16,197 bases of DNA from the NCBI GenBank assembly GCA_902494545.1, contig CABUTP010000015.1:1-16197 (forward strand). Direction: 5' to 3'. The position numbers and the translations under genes are program-made. The DNA comes from an uncultured Collinsella sp. (GTDB lineage Bacteria; Actinomycetota; Coriobacteriia; Coriobacteriales; Coriobacteriaceae). Under the pieces are notes generated by a model. That model did not search any database, had not been told where the DNA came from, and was given only the letters and a program-made list of their open reading frames with translations. This document shows, piece after piece, positions 1 to 5,867 of this stretch (position 1 is its first letter; every line of letters starts with the position of its first letter).

Positions 1-446
1 ACGAGTTCATCGGGAACATCGACTGCGGCTTCTGCAAGCAGGGAGGCTAGCCCAATGCGTGCGAGCGGGATACCGCGGCCGCGCCACCAGATGCGGAAGG
101 AGTCGAGCGATATGGGGCTATTAGGGCCAAATACTCCAATAGGGGCGTGGGCGTAATCGATGTCGGCACCGATGTGGGTAAAGTCTTTTCGCGATGTGCT
201 GTAGACCAGCTGAGCGACTTCGTGTGTGCGATTCATGAGGGTGAATGCGATCTCGCTCTTACCGTGGCCGCGGCGGGGACGTCCCCCCGTTTTGGTCACG
301 GAACGGAGTCGCGTGTCGACGCTGTCTTTGTCGATGAGCCATACACCAGAAGCCTTGCGGGCCTCAAGTGCTCCGTTTTTTATGAGCTCCTGCACCCTGC
401 GCGGGGTGATGTCGAGTAGTTCGGCTGCTTCCTTCGTGGTCAACAT
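1..446 (-). CDS. Helix-turn-helix protein, N-terminal part (possibly HipA-like), cut by window edge
   Basis: An open frame of 148 codons begins at ATG 446 and is still open at base 1, so only the N-terminus is present. The start has AAGGG seven bases upstream. Residues 1-50 (MLTTKEAAELLDITPRRVQE...) are an excisionase/MerR-like winged helix-turn-helix: KEAAELLDITPRRVQELI is the helix pair and 'GVWLIDKDSV' the wing. A basic GGRPRRGHGK linker follows, then a second domain containing ADIDYAHAPIGVFGPN and SFRIWWRGRGIPLARIGLA. That second segment resembles the region ahead of the kinase-like part of HipA-type proteins in Clostridia and Coriobacteria, but this is from memory and the diagnostic part lies outside the window. 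The repeated operator just upstream suggests autoregulation. Alternatively it is an uncharacterised DNA-binding protein. Confidence 0.6.
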   Translation of the reverse strand, partial: MLTTKEAAELLDITPRRVQELIKNGALEARKASGVWLIDKDSVDTRLRSVTKTGGRPRRGHGKSEIAFTLMNRTHEVAQLVYSTSRKDFTHIGADIDYAHAPIGVFGPNSPISLDSFRIWWRGRGIPLARIGLASLLAEAAVDVPDEL

Positions 447-462
447 CGCGAAACCCTTCGCC

Positions 463-525
463 AGAACGAATAGTTTTATATATTCCATTGTAATTAAAAC
501 TATTCGTTCTGACGAATAGTTTTAA
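463..525 (-). promoter_or_regulatory. Triple half-site operator overlapping the promoter of the HTH gene
   Basis: AGAACGAATAGTTTTA (463-478) is a perfect inverted copy of TAAAACTATTCGTTCT (495-510), separated by 16 bases. A third half-site, CGAATAGTTTTAA (513-525), forms a second perfect inverted repeat with TTAAAACTATTCG (494-506) across a 6-base spacer. On the minus strand a TATATA -10-like box (477-482) lies at the edge of the first spacer, about 30 bases before the start codon at 446. The layout suggests cooperative binding by the downstream gene's own product, which is an inference. Confidence 0.6.
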
Positions 526-567
526 GATTGAGGGCGAACTGACAGAAATGGACGGGCGTGGTACCTG

Positions 568-597
568 TTGTTGCTGGATTTTGCATATTTGTATAAC
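568..597 (+). promoter_or_regulatory. Possible promoter for tRNA-Thr
   Basis: A TATAAC -10 box at 592-597 is preceded at 18 bases by the weak -35 match TTGTTG (568-573). It would give a leader of roughly 65 bases before the tRNA at 670. The call is tentative because the -35 match is poor. Confidence 0.3.
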
Positions 598-669
598 GCC
601 GTGCGGCCAGTTGCGCCTCGTCAGCAATTCCTTTATTCTTAATTGGCTTCGCGCGAAAGCGCCAAGTGT

Positions 670-744
670 GCCAGTGTGGCGCAACGGTAGCGCAACTGAT
701 TTGTAATCAGTGGGTTGCAGGTTCGATTCCTGTCACTGGCTCCA
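670..744 (+). tRNA. tRNA-Thr (anticodon TGT)
   Basis: A complete cloverleaf is readable. The acceptor stem is GCCAGTG (670-676) with CACTGGC (734-740). The anticodon stem CTGAT/ATCAG encloses loop TTTGTAA with anticodon TGT. The T arm contains GGTTCGATTCC. Discriminator T741 is followed by an encoded CCA (742-744). Confidence 0.95.
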
Positions 745-751
745 TGAGAGT

Positions 752-793
752 TTCGGGCTCTGTTCCCTTGTGGGGCAGGGCCCGTTTCTATTT
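752..793 (+). terminator. Terminator after tRNA-Thr
   Basis: CGGGC at 754-758 pairs with GCCCG at 780-784, with further pairing of CTG/CAG and CCC/GGG inside the arms. The stem is followed by a T-rich tail (TTTCTATTT). It lies only ten bases after the encoded CCA, so the tRNA is probably a single-gene transcript. Confidence 0.6.
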
Positions 794-850
794 AGGTGGT
801 GCGCCATCGGGTTAGCGCCCATTCCGTTTTTGGTTTGTCTCGTCCTCCAG

Positions 851-993
851 TTTGTCTAAATCTGTAACACCAAGACCGATATTTGGCATCTAACTGTTAC
901 AGATTGAGATAAAACTTAGGATGTTTCAGGAATATCTTGATCTGTAACATGTAGAAGCGGAATAGGCCTCTTGCTGTTACAAATCGAGACAAG
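851..993. repeat. Two tandem palindromic units built from TCTGTAACA arms
   Basis: Four copies of a roughly 19-base arm alternate in orientation: TTTGTCTAAATCTGTAACA (851-869, forward), TGTTACAGATTGAGATAAAA (895-914, reverse), TATCTTGATCTGTAACA (933-949, forward) and TGTTACAAATCGAGACAAG (975-993, reverse). Each forward/reverse pair can fold as a stem with a 25-base centre. The centres of the two units are unrelated. The arms share TCTNNATCTGTAACA, with ATTTGTAACA in the last copy. No coding potential is seen here. Confidence 0.75.
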
Positions 994-1020
994 GGCGGGT
1001 ACGGACCCAGATGTCCTGCT

Positions 1021-1084
1021 CGAGCGTGGATTTCTGGACACGCGAGAGAAGAAAATCTGCCGGCCGGAGAACGAGCGTGGATAA
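1021..1084. repeat. Two direct copies of CGAGCGTGGAT
   Basis: CGAGCGTGGAT occurs at 1021-1031 and again at 1072-1082, in the same orientation. The same core reappears three times at 5125-5218 on the far side of the sugar-utilisation cassette. The rest of 745-1277 holds the terminator after the tRNA, the TCTGTAACA palindromes and the hairpin at 1142. I see no credible gene in it. Confidence 0.65.
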
Positions 1085-1141
1085 TTAACTTGGATAGGGA
1101 GCTAAGGTAAACACCGATTGTCTATCGAAGGCTTTAGAAAC

Positions 1142-1176
1142 AACGACCCCGATTTCATTGTGGAATCGGGGTCGTT
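1142..1176 (-). terminator. Terminator of the beta-glucoside operon
   Basis: ACGACCCCGATTTC and GAATCGGGGTCGT form a long near-perfect GC-rich stem with a short loop. On the minus strand it is followed by a T-rich stretch (TTGTTTCT). It lies about 100 bases beyond the stop codon of the PTS gene, where that operon should end. The plus-strand side is also T-rich (TTTGT), so it may act in both directions. Confidence 0.65.
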
Positions 1177-1277
1177 TGTGCCTCAGGAATCCGAATGGAT
1201 TAATCGAGCTCCTAAGGGACTTCTTGGGTTCTTGCTAATGGTCTGCCGAGGGTGTCCCCAATGCAAACAGCGGGCAT

Positions 1278-2678
1278 TTACTCAATATAGTTGGGATTCT
1301 TCTTGATAATCACGCGTGCAGCGATGAACGAGACGACGATGGCGATGACGGCGACAACGCACGCCAGTACGAAGTTGCCCATGGATCCATCGGGAGCGAT
1401 AAAGATCAGCGCCGAAAGAAGACCGGGGCATGCTCCCGCAACATACTCCTTCAGGACGAAGATGCCTGCAGGGAGTCCCGCGCAGAGGGCGCCGATTGCC
1501 GTGCCGACAAGCAGGCGGGGACGCTCGATGAGGCAGCCGTAAAATGCGGGCTCAGTTACGCCGCAAAGTGCGGTGACGGCAACCGTGGTGACCATACCTC
1601 TCTTCTCTTTGTTGCCTTTCATTGCAGTTGCCAAGGCGAGACTCGTGCCGCCAATGCAGAGGTTTGAGATGAAGCCAAAGATGATGGGTGCCCAACCGAG
1701 CTGCGCCAGGCTCGTAACTTCGATTGCGATGTAAGCCTTATCGAGACCGAGCATGACGAAATAGGGGTTAAGGGCTGCCAGGATCGGGGTAGCGATAAAT
1801 GCCACGTTGTCCATGAGCCATGTGGCGGCATCACTCAGCGCGTAGCCCATCATGCTGCCGGCGGGGCCGAGAACAATCAGCTCAACAGGCACGACGATGA
1901 ACATGGTGAGTAGCGGCTTCAAGAACAGTTTGGTAACGTCGGGGATGATTTTCTGAAGACCGCGATCAACAAAGTGCATGAACACAACGCCCAGTACGAT
2001 TGGCACCACCGTGCTCGAGTAGTCATTCGTCGGGATGGGGATGCCAAGAAAGTCGAGACCCTCAGCACCGCTAATAGACGAGCTAATCATGATTGCGCCC
2101 AGCAGTGCGCCCATGATAGGCTGCATCTTCATGACGGCGGCGAGCTGATAGCCGAGGTAAACGGGTAAGAAGCTAAACGAAGCGCTAAAGATCGCCAACA
2201 GGACCTGGGCGGTTCCGCTATCGGTGCTCAATCCGCAATAATTGACCAGGAGATTCTTGATCGAAAGAATGAGTCCGCCAACGATGAGCGCCGGGACGAT
2301 GGGCATGAATACCTGTGCAGAGACGTTCCCGAATTTCTCAATCAAGCCCATGGCGGTGTTACCGCTTTTAATGCCTTCTGCAAGGTCTTTGGCGGTTTGG
2401 GCATCGTCGGCAACCGTGCCACCGCCGACTTCGATTCCCGCGAAGTCGAGGAAGTCGTTGTAAGCCTCGGTGACGTTGGGGCCGATGATCACCTGAAGCT
2501 GGCCACCGCTGACTACTGCCCCGAGCGCCTGATCGGCCGATTTGGCGAGCTGGAGATCAATGATCGAGGTGTCTCGTGCGTCGATGCGAAGGCGCGTCGC
2601 ACAATGAGTTACCGATGTAATATTCTCTTTGCCGCCAACAGCCTTTAGGACTGTTTCGGACATTGCCTGATATTTCAT
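1278..2678 (-). CDS. PTS beta-glucoside-type transporter, EIIBC
   Basis: This 466-residue membrane protein imports a beta-glucoside and phosphorylates it using phosphate from the PTS chain. Residues 1-90 are an EIIB domain of the glucose/beta-glucoside type: the phosphorylated cysteine is C26 in THCATRLR. Residues of about 110-455 are an EIIC domain with about ten hydrophobic segments and the family signature GVTEPAFYG at 373-381. There is no C-terminal EIIA domain, unlike the longer BglF-type proteins, so a separate EIIA must serve it. The start has AGGAG eight bases upstream, inside the end of the glucosidase gene. The gap to that gene is 9 bases, so the two are co-transcribed. Substrate is inferred from the neighbour, and the exact sugar cannot be told. 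Confidence 0.92.
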   Translation of the reverse strand: MKYQAMSETVLKAVGGKENITSVTHCATRLRIDARDTSIIDLQLAKSADQALGAVVSGGQLQVIIGPNVTEAYNDFLDFAGIEVGGGTVADDAQTAKDLAEGIKSGNTAMGLIEKFGNVSAQVFMPIVPALIVGGLILSIKNLLVNYCGLSTDSGTAQVLLAIFSASFSFLPVYLGYQLAAVMKMQPIMGALLGAIMISSSISGAEGLDFLGIPIPTNDYSSTVVPIVLGVVFMHFVDRGLQKIIPDVTKLFLKPLLTMFIVVPVELIVLGPAGSMMGYALSDAATWLMDNVAFIATPILAALNPYFVMLGLDKAYIAIEVTSLAQLGWAPIIFGFISNLCIGGTSLALATAMKGNKEKRGMVTTVAVTALCGVTEPAFYGCLIERPRLLVGTAIGALCAGLPAGIFVLKEYVAGACPGLLSALIFIAPDGSMGNFVLACVVAVIAIVVSFIAARVIIKKNPNYIE

Positions 2679-2687
2679 CTCTTTCTC

Positions 2688-4106
2688 CTAACCTTCCTGC
2701 TCCTGATACTTCGAGATAAGGTCTCGGTACCAATACCAGCTCTTTTTGGGGGTGCGCTCCAGATTGTTTTCGAAGTCGATATGGACAAGTCCGTATCGTT
2801 TTTCGTAGCCGTTGATCCAGCTATACAGATCCATCGTCGACCAGAGGTAGTAGCCCTCAACGCGCGCGCCGTCGCGCTTAGCCCTCATCATGTGCTCGAT
2901 GAACTGGCCCAGAAGCTCGATGCGGTCATCATCGTGGATCATTCCGTCTGCGTCTGGTTGCTCATAGGCGCCATGTCCGTTTTCCGTAATAAAGATGCGG
3001 GGCGCGTCATAGCGCTCGTGGACATCCATGATGGTTGAATACATGCAACTTGGGAGTATTTCGCGGCCCCATTTATTGCGGGGAACATTGCTGTCGCGGG
3101 CGCTTTCAAACAAGGGCGCGATGCATTTTCCTTCGACCTTTTTGCTCGAACCGCCCTTATTGTTCGCCGAAACGGCAAGCTCTCCACCGTGCCAGTCGGT
3201 TACATACTCTCGGCAATACACGTTGAGTCCAATAAAATCGACTTTACCGTCTCTGAATTCTTCTACGTCATTTGGGGATCGATAGAGCGAGACGCCAAGT
3301 TTTTCAAGGATTTCGTCCATTTCTGGCGGCAGTTGACCCTGAAGTGCTGGTGCCAGAATCATGCGATTGGCGAAAAAGTCTGCGTATCGAAATACGTCAT
3401 CGGGGTGCTCGGTTGCCGGGTCGAGTTCGACAACGCCGCCATCGTGGACGGCGCCGATGATGCCGTCGTAGCCCATTTGACGATATGCTCGGACTGCGAG
3501 TGCGCTGGCGCGCATCAGGTTGTACTGAAACTGCATGTACGACTGAACGTCGAGCGATCGATTGGGGGGATAGTTGCCCAATATGTTTACGCAGTAGCTG
3601 TAGAAATGCGGCTCGTTAACGGTAGCCCAGATTTTGACGCGGTCTCCAAAGCGCTCAAAGCAAATCCTGGCGTATTTGCAGAACCACTCTGCCATGTCGT
3701 TGTTCAGCCATCCGCCTTTGCAAGCAAGCGTGAATGGCAGATCGTAATGGAACAGCGTAACGTTGGGCTCTATGCCATTTTCGAGGCAGCAATCAATGAC
3801 CCGATTATAAAAATCGATACCCTTTTCATTCACTTCGCCGATACCCGTGGGAATGATTCGACTCCATGAAAGAGAGAAGCGATAGGTGTTTTGTCCGCCT
3901 TCTTTCATCATGCGGATATCTTCTTCATAGCGATGGTAGAAGTCGCAAGATACATCACCGTCAACATGGTTGATGTTCTTATTGCTTGTGTGGTTAAAGA
4001 AATCCCACTCGCCAAGGCCTTTGCCGTCTTCGTTCCAGGCACCCTCGCACTGATAAGACGCCGTGGCGGAACCCCAGAGAAACGGCATGTTGTTCACGTT
4101 GTCCAT
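2688..4106 (-). CDS. 6-phospho-beta-glucosidase, GH1 family
   Basis: This 472-residue cytoplasmic GH1 hydrolase should cleave the phosphorylated beta-glucoside delivered by the adjacent EIIBC. Acid/base E165 lies in ATVNEPHFYS and nucleophile E375 in FITENGHG, as in retaining GH1 enzymes. S429, K436 and Y438 (SWINGYEKRY) have the spacing of the phosphate-binding residues of 6-phospho-beta-galactosidase LacG, supporting a 6-phospho substrate. I chose ATG 4106 over the upstream ATGs at 4124 and 4121 because GAAAGGGG lies just before 4106, whereas the earlier ones have no ribosome binding site. It is first in a two-gene operon and divergent from the RpiR regulator. Length is normal for the family. 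Whether cellobiose, arbutin or salicin phosphate is preferred is not visible. Confidence 0.93.
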   Translation of the reverse strand: MDNVNNMPFLWGSATASYQCEGAWNEDGKGLGEWDFFNHTSNKNINHVDGDVSCDFYHRYEEDIRMMKEGGQNTYRFSLSWSRIIPTGIGEVNEKGIDFYNRVIDCCLENGIEPNVTLFHYDLPFTLACKGGWLNNDMAEWFCKYARICFERFGDRVKIWATVNEPHFYSYCVNILGNYPPNRSLDVQSYMQFQYNLMRASALAVRAYRQMGYDGIIGAVHDGGVVELDPATEHPDDVFRYADFFANRMILAPALQGQLPPEMDEILEKLGVSLYRSPNDVEEFRDGKVDFIGLNVYCREYVTDWHGGELAVSANNKGGSSKKVEGKCIAPLFESARDSNVPRNKWGREILPSCMYSTIMDVHERYDAPRIFITENGHGAYEQPDADGMIHDDDRIELLGQFIEHMMRAKRDGARVEGYYLWSTMDLYSWINGYEKRYGLVHIDFENNLERTPKKSWYWYRDLISKYQEQEG

Positions 4107-4176
4107 GAATCCCCTTTCCATCATTCAACACGGTGGATACGTGTGACGGAATTACGATTAAGATGACGTCAACTGA

Positions 4177-4215
4177 TTTGAATCATAGGAGAACGACCAA
4201 AGCTGTTTGATTCAA
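4177..4215. promoter_or_regulatory. Candidate operator in the divergent promoter region
   Basis: TTGAATCA (4178-4185) and TGATTCAA (4208-4215) form a perfect 8-base inverted repeat with a 22-base centre. The left arm is itself near-palindromic (TGATTTGAATCA, 4174-4185). The repeat lies between the glucosidase start (4106) and the regulator start (4258), where an RpiR-family protein would be expected to bind. No convincing -35/-10 pair is seen around it. Confidence 0.45.
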
Positions 4216-4257
4216 TAAATGAACTATGATTTCGAGGAGAGCGGAAAGAGGAATCAC

Positions 4258-5106
4258 GTGAATATCAATGACTTCGATGTGCTCAATCGCATTAGCTCCA
4301 TCATCAACAGCGAGTTTGGGTCAAACGATGCCGCCATCGCTCGATATCTCATCGCTCACATTAGGCGTTCGAGCGAAATCAATGTTGCCGCAATAACCCG
4401 CGATGCATTCGTGACCCGTTCCGCTGTTCGTCGTTTCTGCAATCGTTTGGGCTACCAGTCTCTTAGCGATTTGAAAGAATCATTTACTCAATCAGTCTTT
4501 CCAAGCGACTTAAGCCATCGAGAGGAGGAATTTGGCTACGAGGAGTACAGGGCAGAACTCGACGTTCGCATGATCGAGATGTTCGCTGAGGTTGAAAGCG
4601 GCGTGTCCGATATCGCTATTAAGCACCTTGCCGACGAAATTGATGGCCATAATAACGTTGAAATCTGGTGCACCAATAATGTGAGCGCCAATCTCGTACG
4701 ATTTCAGCAGGAAATGTTTTATGCGGGCAAGATAGTTCGCATAGTTGCTGGGGCTAACGTCGCGGAATTGAAAAACATGGGAGATGCTTCGCAGTCATTG
4801 ATAATTCTCGTATCGGTCTCCGGGCTATTTGCGTCACAGGCGCGTGAGTATCTTGATTGCCGTTCGGGGAGGAAGATTCTAATTACTGCGTTTAGCAACG
4901 ATGACAAATCGAGGTCTTTTGACCGTGTATATCGTCTTGGAAATGCGGGAAACGGAATTGACCGACTCGGCGTTTATTCGAAATACGCCATGACCTATTT
5001 CTTCGACTTGCTATCGTCGTGTTACTTGAGTCGCTACCCTTGCACCAAAGGGGGAGCCGCTCTATGGGTCTACTTTGGTCTGGCCCGAGTAGTAGCGGCT
5101 CTATAG
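4258..5106 (+). CDS. RpiR/MurR-family transcriptional regulator
   Basis: An N-terminal helix-turn-helix (about residues 42-66, INVAAITRDAFVTRSAVRRF) of the RpiR type is followed by a SIS sugar-phosphate-binding domain (about 118-250, with SLIILVSVSG as the phosphate loop strand). Such proteins sense phosphosugars, and this one probably controls the divergent glucosidase-PTS operon. I prefer GTG 4258 (282 residues) because AAAGAGG lies 7 bases upstream. ATG 4219 in the same frame would add 13 residues but has no ribosome binding site. The last 20 or so residues (from CTKGGAAL) are glycine/alanine-rich, and their DNA contains GAGCCGCT (5054-5061) inverted at 5094-5101, so the C-terminus may have been altered. 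Codon use is more AT-rich than in the ribosomal genes. Confidence 0.85.
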   Translation: MNINDFDVLNRISSIINSEFGSNDAAIARYLIAHIRRSSEINVAAITRDAFVTRSAVRRFCNRLGYQSLSDLKESFTQSVFPSDLSHREEEFGYEEYRAELDVRMIEMFAEVESGVSDIAIKHLADEIDGHNNVEIWCTNNVSANLVRFQQEMFYAGKIVRIVAGANVAELKNMGDASQSLIILVSVSGLFASQAREYLDCRSGRKILITAFSNDDKSRSFDRVYRLGNAGNGIDRLGVYSKYAMTYFFDLLSSCYLSRYPCTKGGAALWVYFGLARVVAAL

Positions 5107-5124
5107 ATCTCCCGCCTAGTGAAT

Positions 5125-5218
5125 GAGCGTGGATAATCTGCCACTTTGGGTTCGAAGCCGTGCTAGAAGAGGGAGATTATCCACGCTCGATTTCAAACGG
5201 GAGAAAGTCCACGCTCGA
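5125..5218. repeat. CGAGCGTGGAT-family repeats forming a long hairpin
   Basis: GAGCGTGGATAATCT (5125-5139) is a perfect 15-base inverted copy of AGATTATCCACGCTC (5174-5188), and another inverted copy, TCCACGCTCGA, lies at 5208-5218. These are the same element seen at 1021 and 1072. It may double as a terminator for the regulator gene, although no T-run follows. Beyond it, 5219-5431 shows no gene that I believe. Confidence 0.7.
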
Positions 5219-5431
5219 TCGTGCCGTGGAAGCCCGATCGCAACCTATGTAATAGTGCAAGAAGGTCGTTATCGAAGGTCGATGCTGTAGGCGTACTCTA
5301 CCGTGCCAAAGTGTCCCCTTGGGAAATGTCACCAGTGCAGCCAAATCCACCGTCCTTCATATCTAAACTCAACAAAACTGCAGGTCAAAGGCATATAGAT
5401 ACGCCCGGCACCGTGTATTTAGAGGTTTTCG

Positions 5432-5461
5432 TTGACAGATCCCAAGGTTGCATCGTATTAT
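5432..5461 (+). promoter_or_regulatory. Promoter of the tRNA-tuf transcription unit
   Basis: A perfect -35 hexamer TTGACA (5432-5437) is followed at 18 bases by TATTAT (5456-5461), a good -10. It lies about 60 bases before tRNA-Tyr. Between 5107 and 5523 this is the only strong signal besides the hairpin repeats. Confidence 0.75.
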
Positions 5462-5523
5462 CTTTTTCGTTCGCGGGGGCGGCGGTCCAAAAGACCAAAG
5501 AACCTGCGGATACTTGAACGATT

Positions 5524-5605
5524 GGGAGTTTGCCCGAGTGGTTAATGGGGACGGGCTGTAAACCCGTTGGCTCTGCCTACATAGGTTCGAATCCTATAGC
5601 TCCCA
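5524..5605 (+). tRNA. tRNA-Tyr (anticodon GTA)
   Basis: The acceptor stem is GGGAGTT (5524-5530) with AGCTCCC (5598-5604). The anticodon stem ACGGG/CCCGT encloses a loop with GTA. A long class II variable arm is present, as expected for bacterial tRNA-Tyr. CCA is not encoded. Confidence 0.95.
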
Positions 5606-5615
5606 CCCGTCAAGT

Positions 5616-5691
5616 GCCTGTATAGCTCAGTCGGTAGAGCACTTCGTTGGTAACGAAGAGGTCACCAGTTCAAGTCTGGTTGCAGGCTCCA
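5616..5691 (+). tRNA. tRNA-Thr (anticodon GGT)
   Basis: The acceptor stem is GCCTGTA (5616-5622) with TGCAGGC (5681-5687). The anticodon stem TTCGT/ACGAA encloses loop TGGTA with anticodon GGT. CCA is encoded at 5689-5691. It lies ten bases after tRNA-Tyr in the same transcript. Confidence 0.95.
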
Positions 5692-5694
5692 TCC

Positions 5695-5771
5695 GGCGGT
5701 GTAGCTCAGTTGGTTAGAGCACACGGTTCATACCCGTGGCGTCACTGGTTCGAATCCAGTCACCGCTACCA
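5695..5771 (+). tRNA. tRNA-Met, elongator (anticodon CAT)
   Basis: GGCGGTG (5695-5701) pairs with CACCGCT (5761-5767). The anticodon stem CACGG/CCGTG encloses loop TTCATAC. The initiator's three-GC anticodon stem and its C1-A72 mismatch are absent, so this is the elongator. CCA is encoded at 5769-5771. It lies three bases after the preceding tRNA. Confidence 0.93.
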
Positions 5772-5782
5772 TAGGTAACACG

Positions 5783-5845
5783 GTGGCTTCTCAATAGTAT
5801 GTTGAGAGGCCACTATGGTATAAAGGCAAAGTCCCGTCCGGGGAC
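5783..5845 (+). promoter_or_regulatory. Two hairpins in the tuf leader
   Basis: GTGGCTTCTCAA (5783-5794) pairs with TTGAGAGGCCAC (5802-5813), with one G-U pair, and a smaller hairpin GTCCC/GGGAC follows at 5831-5845. Neither is followed by a T-run, so they look like processing or stabilising structures between tRNA-Met and tuf rather than terminators. Confidence 0.45.
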
Positions 5846-5867
5846 GACCTGTTAAGAGGAGGGCTTT

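Noticed and set aside
364..684. 106-codon minus-strand frame over the operator and tRNA-Thr
   Set aside because: It includes the operator repeats and the start of a tRNA, and competes with the better-supported HTH gene in another frame.
670..744. tRNA-Thr as an integration site for the adjacent cassette
   Set aside because: I found no second copy of the tRNA 3' end on the far side of the cassette and no integrase gene in the window.
1118..1306. 62-codon open frame before the PTS gene
   Set aside because: It spans the operon terminator hairpin and overlaps the PTS stop codon, with no ribosome binding site.
5221..5517. 98-codon open frame upstream of the tRNA cluster
   Set aside because: It starts at a GTG with no ribosome binding site, contains the TTGACA/TATTAT promoter and resembles no family I know.
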